A stretch of DNA of 17,800 bases, taken from assembly GCA_900548285.1 (NCBI GenBank), contig URKE01000042.1, forward strand, positions 1 to 17,800. Direction: 5' to 3'. The DNA is from an uncultured Eubacteriales bacterium. Its GTDB lineage: Bacteria; Bacillota; Clostridia; Christensenellales; Borkfalkiaceae. How positions within the stretch are numbered: the first letter of the stretch is position 1; every line of letters starts with the position of its first letter. A program made the translations under genes and the position numbers. The notes under the pieces are model-generated. The model searched no databases. It was not told the DNA's origin and was given only the letters and a program-made list of their open reading frames with translations. Shown here in pieces: positions 8,208 through 14,487 of the stretch.

Positions 8208-8900
8208 TTACACGCCGCCGAATCTTCTCTTTCTGTGAGAATACCATTCGAAAGCCTTGTCGAGTTCCTCTTTATGGAAATCGGGCCACAAAACGTCGGT
8301 AAAATAAAATTCCGCGTAAGCGCACTGCCACAAAAAGAAATTACTGAGCCGCATTTCGCCGCTCGTTCTGATAACGAGGTCGATATCGGGCAGCCCCGCA
8401 GTGTAAAGCCCGGCGGAAATATCTTCTTCCGTAATTTCCGTCCTGCCGCTCCCGAGCGCGACGTTAACCGCCCGCGTTATCTCCGCGCGCGAACCGTAAT
8501 TAAGGGCGACGTTTAAAACTTTACCCTTAAACTTCCCGGATTTTTGAACGGCGTTTGAACATTTTTTTCGTAAACTTTCCGGAAGAGACGAAATATCGCC
8601 CGAAATTATGAGTTTTATCTCGTTCTTTATGAGTTTCGCGAGTTTTTTATCGATAAGAATACCCAAAAGACCGAAAATGGCGTCTACTTCCTCTTTCGGT
8701 CTTACCCAGTTTTCCGTGGAAAAAGCGTAAAGGCTCACTGCGTCCGCGCCCCTTTCGAAGCACGCCGTGACAACTTCGTCGATAACGTCCGCGCCTTTTT
8801 TATGCCCGTAACTTCTCGGCTTGCCTCTCTGTTTCGCCCATCTGCCGTTTCCGTCCATTATTATCCCAACGTGACGGGGAACGATTTTTTGTTCTTCCAT
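8208..8900 (-). CDS. uppS: Isoprenyl transferase (undecaprenyl-PP synthase)
   Basis: This cis-prenyltransferase condenses isopentenyl-PP onto farnesyl-PP to give the undecaprenyl carrier used for peptidoglycan and surface glycans. In 230 aa, MDGNGRWA at 15-22 holds the catalytic aspartate (D16). STENW is at 61-65 and RTSGEMRLSNF at 178-188, and the C-terminal HRKRRFGG end is typical. The frr stop and this ATG share one base (TGATG), which implies translational coupling. A TTG one codon earlier is also possible. The only purine-rich site, AAGGA, is about 16 nt upstream and sits inside frr, so coupling probably matters more than the ribosome site. Confidence 0.96.
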   Translation of the reverse strand: MEEQKIVPRHVGIIMDGNGRWAKQRGKPRSYGHKKGADVIDEVVTACFERGADAVSLYAFSTENWVRPKEEVDAIFGLLGILIDKKLAKLIKNEIKLIISGDISSLPESLRKKCSNAVQKSGKFKGKVLNVALNYGSRAEITRAVNVALGSGRTEITEEDISAGLYTAGLPDIDLVIRTSGEMRLSNFFLWQCAYAEFYFTDVLWPDFHKEELDKAFEWYSHRKRRFGGV

Positions 8901-9475
8901 CAAACGGTGAGAAGTTCCTTCTCTTTTTCGGCGGCTGCCTTTTCGATCGTTTCGATGGCTTTCGCAACCTTCTTTTCGACCTTCGCTTCGTAATCGGCGT
9001 ATTCGTCGTCGGTCATTTCTTTCGCTTTGTTCATCTTTTTAAAAGCGTCGAGCGCGTCGCGGCGAACGTTTCTCACTGCGACTTTCGCGTCCTCCGCCAT
9101 CTTTTTGACCTGTTTTACGATTTCCTTTCTTCTCTCTTCGGTGAGAGTGGGGAAAACGAGCCTGATGACGTTGCCGTCGTTGGTGGGGTTGATGCCTATA
9201 TCCGAAACCTGTATTGCTTTTTCGATGATTTTAAGAAGGCTCTTATCCCACGGAGTGATCACGAGGCACTGTCCGTCGGTTACGGCAATGTTGCCGACCT
9301 GATTTATCGGCGAGGGCGTTCCGTAATAATCGACCTTGATTTTATCGAGGACGTGCGGGTTCGCTCTGCCGGCTCTCACCTGCGTAAGGTCGGACATGAA
9401 CACGTCTGCCGATTTTTCGAGTTTTTCCTCCGCCTCCATCATTATCATTTCAACTTTTTCGATGTCTAATGCCAT
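8900..9475 (-). CDS. frr: Ribosome recycling factor
   Basis: RRF splits post-termination ribosomes together with EF-G. The 191-aa protein is slightly longer than the usual 185. It shows the expected VRAGRANP (about residues 52-59), the YYGTPSPINQVG hinge region and PTLTEERRKE near position 130, with a long helical C-terminus rich in K and E. The start at 9475 has AAGGGAG 7 nt upstream (9489-9483). An in-frame start at 9538 would lie inside the promoter. It has its own promoter and is coupled to uppS. Confidence 0.97.
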   Translation of the reverse strand: MALDIEKVEMIMMEAEEKLEKSADVFMSDLTQVRAGRANPHVLDKIKVDYYGTPSPINQVGNIAVTDGQCLVITPWDKSLLKIIEKAIQVSDIGINPTNDGNVIRLVFPTLTEERRKEIVKQVKKMAEDAKVAVRNVRRDALDAFKKMNKAKEMTDDEYADYEAKVEKKVAKAIETIEKAAAEKEKELLTV

Positions 9476-9542
9476 TTTTGTTCTCCCTTGATTTTCTGAA
9501 GTTTTCGTCCGCAGTTTTCCGCGAAAAAAATCTTTCAACTAT

Positions 9543-9571
9543 ATTATACGACAAACGGCGATTATTTTCAA
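9543..9571 (-). promoter_or_regulatory. Predicted sigma-A promoter of frr
   Basis: On the minus strand TTGAAA (9571-9566) is 17 bp from TATAAT (9548-9543), close to the ideal consensus. Transcription would start near 9536 with a leader of about 60 nt. It lies in the 133-bp pyrH-frr gap, so frr-uppS and the genes after them can be expressed independently of pyrH. Confidence 0.75.
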
Positions 9572-9608
9572 CGTTTTTTCAAAACACTCGCCATTTTTTG
9601 TCAAATTT

Positions 9609-10313
9609 TCAATAAATAATCGTGCCTTCCTTATCCCCGGCGACGGCTTTGACTATCGAATTTTTGTCCGAAAGCCCGAACGCGTGAACTTTAAGCCCGT
9701 TTTCCTTGCACATAACGACAGCCGAAGTGTCCATAGCCCTGAGCCCTCTCGCAACGTATTCGTCGTAAGTGAGTCCGTCGAATTTCTTTGCGTTCGGGTT
9801 TGTTTTAGGATCACTGTCATAAATTCCGTCGATATTTTTAGCGAGAAGAAGAGCGTCCGCGCCTATTTCCGCCGCTTTGAGCGCCGCGCCCGTATCGGTT
9901 GAGAAGAACGGATTGCCCGTACCTCCGCCGAACACGACGATTTTGTCCTCTTTGAGATATCTGTCGGCAACCTTGTGGTTGAATTTTTCGCCTACGCCCG
10001 AAATTTCTATCGACGTAAGCACTCTCGCGTCCGCGCCGGCGCCTATAAGAGCCTCCGAAACGGCAAGCGCGTTGATAACTGTGGCAAGCATACCCATCTG
10101 ATCCGCGGTAACTCTGTCCATATTCATGCCTTGTCTGCCGCGCCAGATATTTCCGCCGCCGACGACTATGCCGACTTCCACGCCGAGTTTCGCAACTTCG
10201 AGTATCTGTTCGGCAACGCTTTTAAGCGATTCGGGATCGAACCCGTGGCCCGCCGCGCCCGATAACGCTTCGCCGCTGATTTTGAGCAATATTCTTTTAT
10301 ATTTCGCTTTCAT
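9609..10313 (-). CDS. pyrH: UMP kinase
   Basis: PyrH phosphorylates UMP to UDP with ATP and belongs to the amino-acid-kinase fold, unlike eukaryotic UMP kinases. The 234-aa protein shows LLKISGEAL (9-17), GGGNIWRG (52-59), the GGGTGNPFFSTD segment (129-140) and DGIYDSDPK (162-170), all typical. The length is normal. The ATG at 10313 follows AGGAG at about 7 nt. A terminator lies between tsf and this gene, so it needs its own promoter, probably in the 22-bp repeat array upstream. Confidence 0.97.
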   Translation of the reverse strand: MKAKYKRILLKISGEALSGAAGHGFDPESLKSVAEQILEVAKLGVEVGIVVGGGNIWRGRQGMNMDRVTADQMGMLATVINALAVSEALIGAGADARVLTSIEISGVGEKFNHKVADRYLKEDKIVVFGGGTGNPFFSTDTGAALKAAEIGADALLLAKNIDGIYDSDPKTNPNAKKFDGLTYDEYVARGLRAMDTSAVVMCKENGLKVHAFGLSDKNSIVKAVAGDKEGTIIY

Positions 10314-10319
10314 AAGATT

Positions 10320-10362
10320 CTCCTGTTTCCCGCGTAAATTCCGTTCGGGAATAAATATTCCG
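10320..10362 (-). other. pyrH leader with short hairpins
   Basis: The 10314-10408 leader holds no gene. It includes the near-perfect palindrome GGAATAAATATTCC (10348-10361) and G/C-rich segments around CCCGGGCG, so the pyrH mRNA leader is likely folded. No named riboswitch motif is recognised. Confidence 0.35.
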
Positions 10363-10408
10363 CCCGGGCGACTATTCTCTTTTCGGGGCGATTATCCCGC
10401 CCGGAGCA

Positions 10409-10467
10409 AAAAGCCGGTTATAACGGAACGAAAAGTCGATTATAACGGAACGAAAAGCCGATTATAA
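10409..10467 (-). repeat. 22-bp tandem repeat (about 2.7 copies) with -10-like boxes
   Basis: Units run 10409-10430, 10431-10452 and a partial 10453-10467, with only two or three differences. Read on the minus strand each unit begins TATAAT or TATAAC and continues CGRCTTTTCG. There are thus up to three -10-like boxes in phase every 22 bp, directly between the tsf terminator and pyrH. -35 matches are poor (TTATAA). The array is a good candidate for the pyrH promoter region. Confidence 0.7.
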
Positions 10468-10498
10468 AAAACGGGACGCGTAAAAAAACGCGCCCCGT
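10466..10498 (-). terminator. Intrinsic terminator after rpsB-tsf
   Basis: On the minus strand ACGGGGCGCG pairs with CGCGTCCCGT (one G-U wobble) around an 8-nt loop and is followed by six T. It is the last of four consecutive hairpins after the tsf stop. The others are 10538-10552, 10522-10534 and 10501-10515. It separates the rpsB-tsf transcript from pyrH. Confidence 0.85.
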
Positions 10499-10552
10499 AC
10501 GTTTAAAGGTTAAACGTTTGCGGGCTTAAAGCCCTTCGGGGAAAAATTCCCC

Positions 10553-11215
10553 TTATTTCTTCATTGCGGCAACCTGAGCCTGAACTTCGTCGGCAAGGTT
10601 TTCTTCTTTCTTCTGAAGTCCTTCGCCCATTTCGTAACGAACGAATCTTCTTACGGAAATCTTTTCGCCGATCTGAGCGGTAGCCTCGATGATTACCTGT
10701 TCGATGGTCTTGCTCGTATCTTTGACGTATTTCTGATTGAGAAGGCAGTTATCCTCATAGAAAGTTTTGATTCTTCCTTCAACCATTTTGTCAACGATCT
10801 TTTCGGGCTTGCCCTCTTCGAGAGCCTGCGCTCTTAAGATGTTCTTCTCTTTTTCGATAACTTCTTCGGGAACTTCTTCCTTGCAGACGTACTGCGGATT
10901 AGCCGCGGCGATCTGAAGAGCGATATCGTGAACGAGCGTTCTGAACATTTCTCCGTTGGCAACGAAGTCGGTTTCGCAGTTTACTTCGAGAAGCACGCCG
11001 ACTCTTCCGCCCATGTGGATATAACTGTCGACGATACCTTCGGCGGCGATTCTGCCAGCCTTTTTAGCGGCTTTGGCGATTCCCTTTTCTCTGAGATAAT
11101 CTATTGCTTTGTCCATATCGCCGTCGCATTCAACGAGAGCGTTTTTGCAATCCATCATTCCCGCGCCCGTTCTTTCACGGAGCGTCTTTACGTCGTTTGC
11201 CGTATAATTAGCCAT
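10553..11215 (-). CDS. tsf: Elongation factor Ts
   Basis: EF-Ts exchanges GDP for GTP on EF-Tu. The 220-aa product starts with a UBA-like domain (VKTLRERTGAGMMDCKNAL, 9-27). It carries the EF-Tu-contacting TDFVA within NCETDFVA (79-86) and ends in the shorter dimerisation region. It is shorter than the roughly 290-aa Bacillus form but near the compact forms known in other bacteria. I chose ATG 11215 because AAGGAG is 10 nt upstream and MANYTANDVK is the usual N-terminus. A longer frame from 11260 adds a non-conserved basic stretch. It is co-transcribed with rpsB. Confidence 0.96.
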   Translation of the reverse strand: MANYTANDVKTLRERTGAGMMDCKNALVECDGDMDKAIDYLREKGIAKAAKKAGRIAAEGIVDSYIHMGGRVGVLLEVNCETDFVANGEMFRTLVHDIALQIAAANPQYVCKEEVPEEVIEKEKNILRAQALEEGKPEKIVDKMVEGRIKTFYEDNCLLNQKYVKDTSKTIEQVIIEATAQIGEKISVRRFVRYEMGEGLQKKEENLADEVQAQVAAMKK

Positions 11216-11355
11216 AAATGATTTTCTCCTTAAAATTATTTTCTCGGTCGCTTTCCGCAACCTGTCCGATCTGTCTTTCGGTTTCGGGTTTTTCGGGCAG
11301 GTTAGTTTTCAGCCCGTGCCGCCCGCGCGCAATCAAGCGATCGCGCGATACGCGC
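11216..11355 (-). other. rpsB-tsf spacer with hairpin
   Basis: The 140-bp spacer encodes no protein. Shortly after the rpsB stop the minus strand can form CGCGCGATC with GATTGCGCG (4-nt loop, one wobble). No T-run follows, so it looks like a processing or stability hairpin rather than a terminator. Confidence 0.35.
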
Positions 11356-12153
11356 TTACGCTTCGACGGGAGTTTCTTCGGCGGGAGCAACTTCTTCCGC
11401 TGCCGCTTCTTCAACCGCTTCTTCCTTAGCGACGGGTTCTTCGTCCACGACGTTGCGTCTTACGGCGTCCTCGCCCTGCTTAGCCTCGATTACGGCGTCC
11501 GCGATGATAGAAGCGATGAGTTTAACCGCTCTGATAGCGTCGTCGTTACCGGAGATTACGTAATCCACAAGGTCGGGATCGCAGTTCGTATCGGTGATGG
11601 CAACGACGGGGATTCCGAGTTTTCTCGCTTCCTTAACGGCGTTGAGTTCGCAGTTGGGATCAACGACGAACATAACTCCGGGAAGGCTCTTCATCTCTCT
11701 GATACCGCCGAGATTGTAGAGAAGTTTATCTCTTTCCGCTTTAAGTCCGAGAACTTCCTTTTTGGGAAGAAGGTCGAACTCGCCGGTCTTTTCCATGTTA
11801 TCGAGTTTGTTGAGTCTGTCGATTCTCGTTCTGATGGTCTTGAAGTTGGTAAGAGTACCGCCGAGCCATCTCGAGTTTACGTAGTACATTCCGCATCTTT
11901 CCGCTTCTTCGCGAATGGCTTCCTGAGCCTGTTTCTTCGTTCCGACGAAAAGAACGGTCTTGTCCTGCTTAACCTGATCGACGACGAATTTATAGGCTTC
12001 TTCCACAAGGTCGACCGTTATCTGAAGGTCGATAATGTGAATACCGTTTCTTTCGCCGTAGATGTACTTTTTCATCTTGGGGTTCCATCTTCTCGTCTGG
12101 TGGCCGAAATGTACGCCGGCTTCGAGAAGTTGCTTCATAGAAGTTACTGCCAT
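11356..12153 (-). CDS. rpsB: 30S ribosomal protein S2
   Basis: S2 joins the 30S subunit late, at the head-body junction. The 265-aa protein has the canonical N-terminus, with LLEAGVHFGHQ at 9-19 and RRWNPKM next. Also visible are the helical WLGGTLTNF (97-105), and DPNCELNAVKEA and PVVAITDTNCDPD further on. The last 30 residues are an acidic, alanine/glutamate-rich tail of low complexity, longer than in E. coli or Bacillus S2. GGAGGA lies 7 nt before the ATG. It heads the translation cluster. Confidence 0.98.
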   Translation of the reverse strand: MAVTSMKQLLEAGVHFGHQTRRWNPKMKKYIYGERNGIHIIDLQITVDLVEEAYKFVVDQVKQDKTVLFVGTKKQAQEAIREEAERCGMYYVNSRWLGGTLTNFKTIRTRIDRLNKLDNMEKTGEFDLLPKKEVLGLKAERDKLLYNLGGIREMKSLPGVMFVVDPNCELNAVKEARKLGIPVVAITDTNCDPDLVDYVISGNDDAIRAVKLIASIIADAVIEAKQGEDAVRRNVVDEEPVAKEEAVEEAAAEEVAPAEETPVEA

Positions 12154-12305
12154 AATTGTTTCCTCCGTTATTCCTCCCCGGATCCTTTTTCGTTGCGCCT
12201 ATGACCGCCCTGACCGATTTGAATTTGGCGGCACGAAGAGCCGCAAAAACCCGAGTGTGAATTTTATAGCCTGTTTATTCTATCATATCCGTTTGAATTT
12301 TGCAA
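12154..12305 (-). promoter_or_regulatory. rpsB promoter and leader
   Basis: On the minus strand TTGCAA (12305-12300) lies 17 bp from TAGAAT (12282-12277), with a TG one base before the -10 (extended -10). The start near 12270 gives a leader of about 117 nt that can fold into hairpins (for example GGC.CTTCG.GCC). S2 is autoregulated through its leader in several bacteria, so a similar control here is an inference. The remaining 12306-12419 is AT-rich and holds the palindrome CGGATATCCG. I see no clear terminator for the metalloprotease gene there. Confidence 0.65.
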
Positions 12306-12419
12306 TCGATTTTACACGGATATCCGACAATATTTATATATTTTTTCGCCGTTCGGTAATGTTTGGCGGAAAATTTATCGCTTTTCTGTCTTTTCGGGAC
12401 GTTTTTTTGCTTTTCGCGA

Positions 12420-14357
12420 TCAGCCGAGTTTATGCTTTTTCGCGGTTATGCAGATCACGACCGCAACGGTTATTACCGCCGCGCCCGCGAGGAGCGCGCC
12501 GACCGCAACGAGAACCGTTTTAAGCGCGGGGTTATCGCCGTCGGGAGTGAGAACGCACGCTTTCTCGATAATTTTTCCGTTCTCTTCGTAAACGACGTAA
12601 ACGTAATTTTTTTCGCCCGTAATCCTTGCCCGCATAAAAGCCGCGGGCGTGACCGACGGCTTGCCGAATTTGCCGTTCGCGATATCGTCGGGCGTGTGAG
12701 AAGAAAGCGGTTTATCTCTTTCCAGAACATAGACGTTTCTGCCGTCGAGCGGCGCTTTGAAAAACGCGTAAATACCCGTTTCGTCTTTTATAATACCGCG
12801 ATAATCGACTTCGGCGGGGGTTTCCGCGTTGCAATCGAAGTTTATTTCAAACGTTGCCGAACCGTCGGAATTACGTCTTTTGAAACTCACCGTAACGCCG
12901 GTTTCCGTCCCGTCGGAATAGGTTATCGCGCCGGACGCGCTCTTGTTTTCGCCGAAAGAAGTGTAGCCGGGCAGATCGGAAATCGCCGCGTGAGAAATGC
13001 CGTTCGCCGACACGCGCGGGTTTTCGTAATAGCCGCCGAAAAGTAATTTTTGCCTGAATCTGAACGCGAACGTTTCCGGCTTGCCGTAAGCGTTGCCGAG
13101 ATATTCCTTGCCGAAGCCTCCGCCGGGGCGGGCGTAACCGTTGCGTTCGTTGACGCGGTAAACTATGAACGCGCCGTCCTCGAATCCGCTCGAAAGCCCC
13201 GCGCCGTAACCCGTTTTTTCGCGGTATTCCACATAAAAACTCTCGCGTTTCGTTTCATAATCGGGCAGGACGAGTTTATACGCTTTGGTTTCGCCTCGTC
13301 CGCTCTCCGTGGAAAACAACGTGTATTCGCCGGGAGCAAGGACGGGCGCGATATTTTCGCCCTCGCTCAGAAATCCGATTTTATAAAGAACGTAAGAAAG
13401 CGGCATGCCCGGCGTTTCGCGGCCGTAACCGGAAGCCATTACGTCGAGTTCGCCCACAAATTCCTCGTCCGCCGTCTCGTAAGAATAAGCGTCGGCCGCG
13501 CCGAGAACGTGCATAAACTCGTGACACGCCACCGCGGAATTCGGATCGCCCCTCTTTTCAAGCATGGGATAAGGAAGGAAAATATAGTCGTTAATCGACC
13601 TATTGCCCAACTTTTGCGGTTTAATATCCACGCCGGAATATTTTTCGTCCACTACGTAAGCGCTTTTCAGATCGTCTGCCTTACCCGCGAGATAAACGCT
13701 CTTTTTCGCCCAGAGCAAACTATCCTCGGCGGGCGCTTCGTCAAGAGCGAGTACGAGAGCGAAACAATCTGCCGCGCCGTCGCCGTTGCCGTCCGTTTCG
13801 GTTTTGCAGGTTATTTTTTCGTTCGCCGCCGCAACGAGTTCCTCGCTCCTCAAAAATTCGTCCGCGCTTTTTTTCGCGCCGTTCGCGTCGGGCTTGCCGT
13901 CCGCGTTAAATCTCCTGTTGTCGTAGCCGTTTTCGTTGATTCTGACATACGCCGCATCGTCGGTCGAATATGCGTAAGCAGGCGTGAAATAATCGGCGGC
14001 ATAATCCAGCGTAACCTCGCCGACGATCTCCGTCACCACGCTCGTTCTGCCGAGAGAAATAAAGGAAACGTAACTCCCGAGCGAATTTTCGCCCTCCGAA
14101 AAGACGCTTTTGACGTTCGCTTTTTTTTCTTCGTCGAAACTCTCTTCGCCCGCAAAATTCACGAGGACGACGGAATTTATAAGCCGCTCGCCGGCAACGC
14201 CCGAACCGTCCGAAGCCGACGGACTGCCCGACGACGAACCGTTCCCCGATAAGCCCGACGAACCGGGCAAACCCGAGCAGGAAGCCGTAAAAACTCCCGA
14301 TATTGACGCGCCGAAAATCAGAACCAGGGCGCAGATTGCCGAAAACAACTTTTTCAT
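12420..14357 (-). CDS. M6-like secreted metalloprotease, lipoprotein with C-terminal membrane anchor
   Basis: The 645-aa product opens with a classic signal peptide (two lysines, then a hydrophobic core) ending in TASC with Cys27, a plausible though imperfect lipobox. A Ser/Gly linker (28-54) follows. The catalytic motif HEFMHVLGAADAY starts at H279. H279 and H283 are zinc ligands, E280 is the general base, and D289 is a likely third ligand as in M6 (immune inhibitor A-type) peptidases. DGNGDGAAD (189-197) and DVMASGYG (305-312) also fit M6. A single membrane helix (about 614-638) and KKHKLG end the protein, so it may be anchored at both ends outside the cell. I chose ATG 14357 because the signal peptide starts there; a frame from 14510 would cross the promoter. 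Substrate unknown. It is divergent from spoIIE. Confidence 0.75.
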   Translation of the reverse strand: MKKLFSAICALVLIFGASISGVFTASCSGLPGSSGLSGNGSSSGSPSASDGSGVAGERLINSVVLVNFAGEESFDEEKKANVKSVFSEGENSLGSYVSFISLGRTSVVTEIVGEVTLDYAADYFTPAYAYSTDDAAYVRINENGYDNRRFNADGKPDANGAKKSADEFLRSEELVAAANEKITCKTETDGNGDGAADCFALVLALDEAPAEDSLLWAKKSVYLAGKADDLKSAYVVDEKYSGVDIKPQKLGNRSINDYIFLPYPMLEKRGDPNSAVACHEFMHVLGAADAYSYETADEEFVGELDVMASGYGRETPGMPLSYVLYKIGFLSEGENIAPVLAPGEYTLFSTESGRGETKAYKLVLPDYETKRESFYVEYREKTGYGAGLSSGFEDGAFIVYRVNERNGYARPGGGFGKEYLGNAYGKPETFAFRFRQKLLFGGYYENPRVSANGISHAAISDLPGYTSFGENKSASGAITYSDGTETGVTVSFKRRNSDGSATFEINFDCNAETPAEVDYRGIIKDETGIYAFFKAPLDGRNVYVLERDKPLSSHTPDDIANGKFGKPSVTPAAFMRARITGEKNYVYVVYEENGKIIEKACVLTPDGDNPALKTVLVAVGALLAGAAVITVAVVICITAKKHKLG

Positions 14358-14363
14358 AACGTA

Positions 14364-14392
14364 ATTATACCTGTTTCGCCGATTTTTTTCAA
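14364..14392 (-). promoter_or_regulatory. Leaderless promoter of the metalloprotease
   Basis: On the minus strand TTGAAA (14392-14387) lies 17 bp from TATAAT (14369-14364), and the ATG follows after only 6 nt (14357). The expected start of transcription is the ATG itself, so there is no room for a Shine-Dalgarno. Confidence 0.75.
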
Positions 14393-14407
14393 GTTTTATC
14401 GGGGAGT

Positions 14408-14443
14408 TTCGATAAAATCGACCGAAATTTCGACTATTCGACA
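14408..14443. promoter_or_regulatory. Cluster of Spo0A-box-like sites
   Basis: Spo0A~P binds TGTCGAA (TTCGACA on this strand). Here a perfect TTCGACA lies at 14437-14443. One-mismatch copies are at 14429-14435 (TTCGACT) and 14408-14414 (TTCGATA), and a weaker one is at 14417-14423. They sit just upstream of the spoIIE -35-like element and about 50-85 bases upstream of the metalloprotease start, so one cluster could control both genes. Confidence 0.7.
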
Positions 14444-14447
14444 GCAG

Positions 14448-14481
14448 TTGCAAATTTTCTCGGACAGGCGGAGTATATAAT
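14448..14481 (+). promoter_or_regulatory. spoIIE promoter with long spacer (Spo0A-activated type)
   Basis: TTGCAA (14448-14453) is separated by 22 bp from TATAAT (14476-14481). Normal spacing is about 17. Spacings of 21-22 bp with adjacent 0A boxes are the known signature of Spo0A-activated sigma-A promoters such as spoIIG and spoIIE of Bacillus. The ATG follows the -10 after 6 nt, so the mRNA appears leaderless. The GGCGGAG further up is too distant and lies within the promoter spacer. Confidence 0.7.
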
Positions 14482-14487
14482 CGGGCT

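Noticed and set aside
13050..14252. 400-aa open frame on the plus strand opposite the metalloprotease
   Set aside because: It is an antisense shadow. The minus-strand product has a signal peptide, HExxH and other M6 motifs, while the plus frame is arginine-rich with no recognisable motif or ribosome site.
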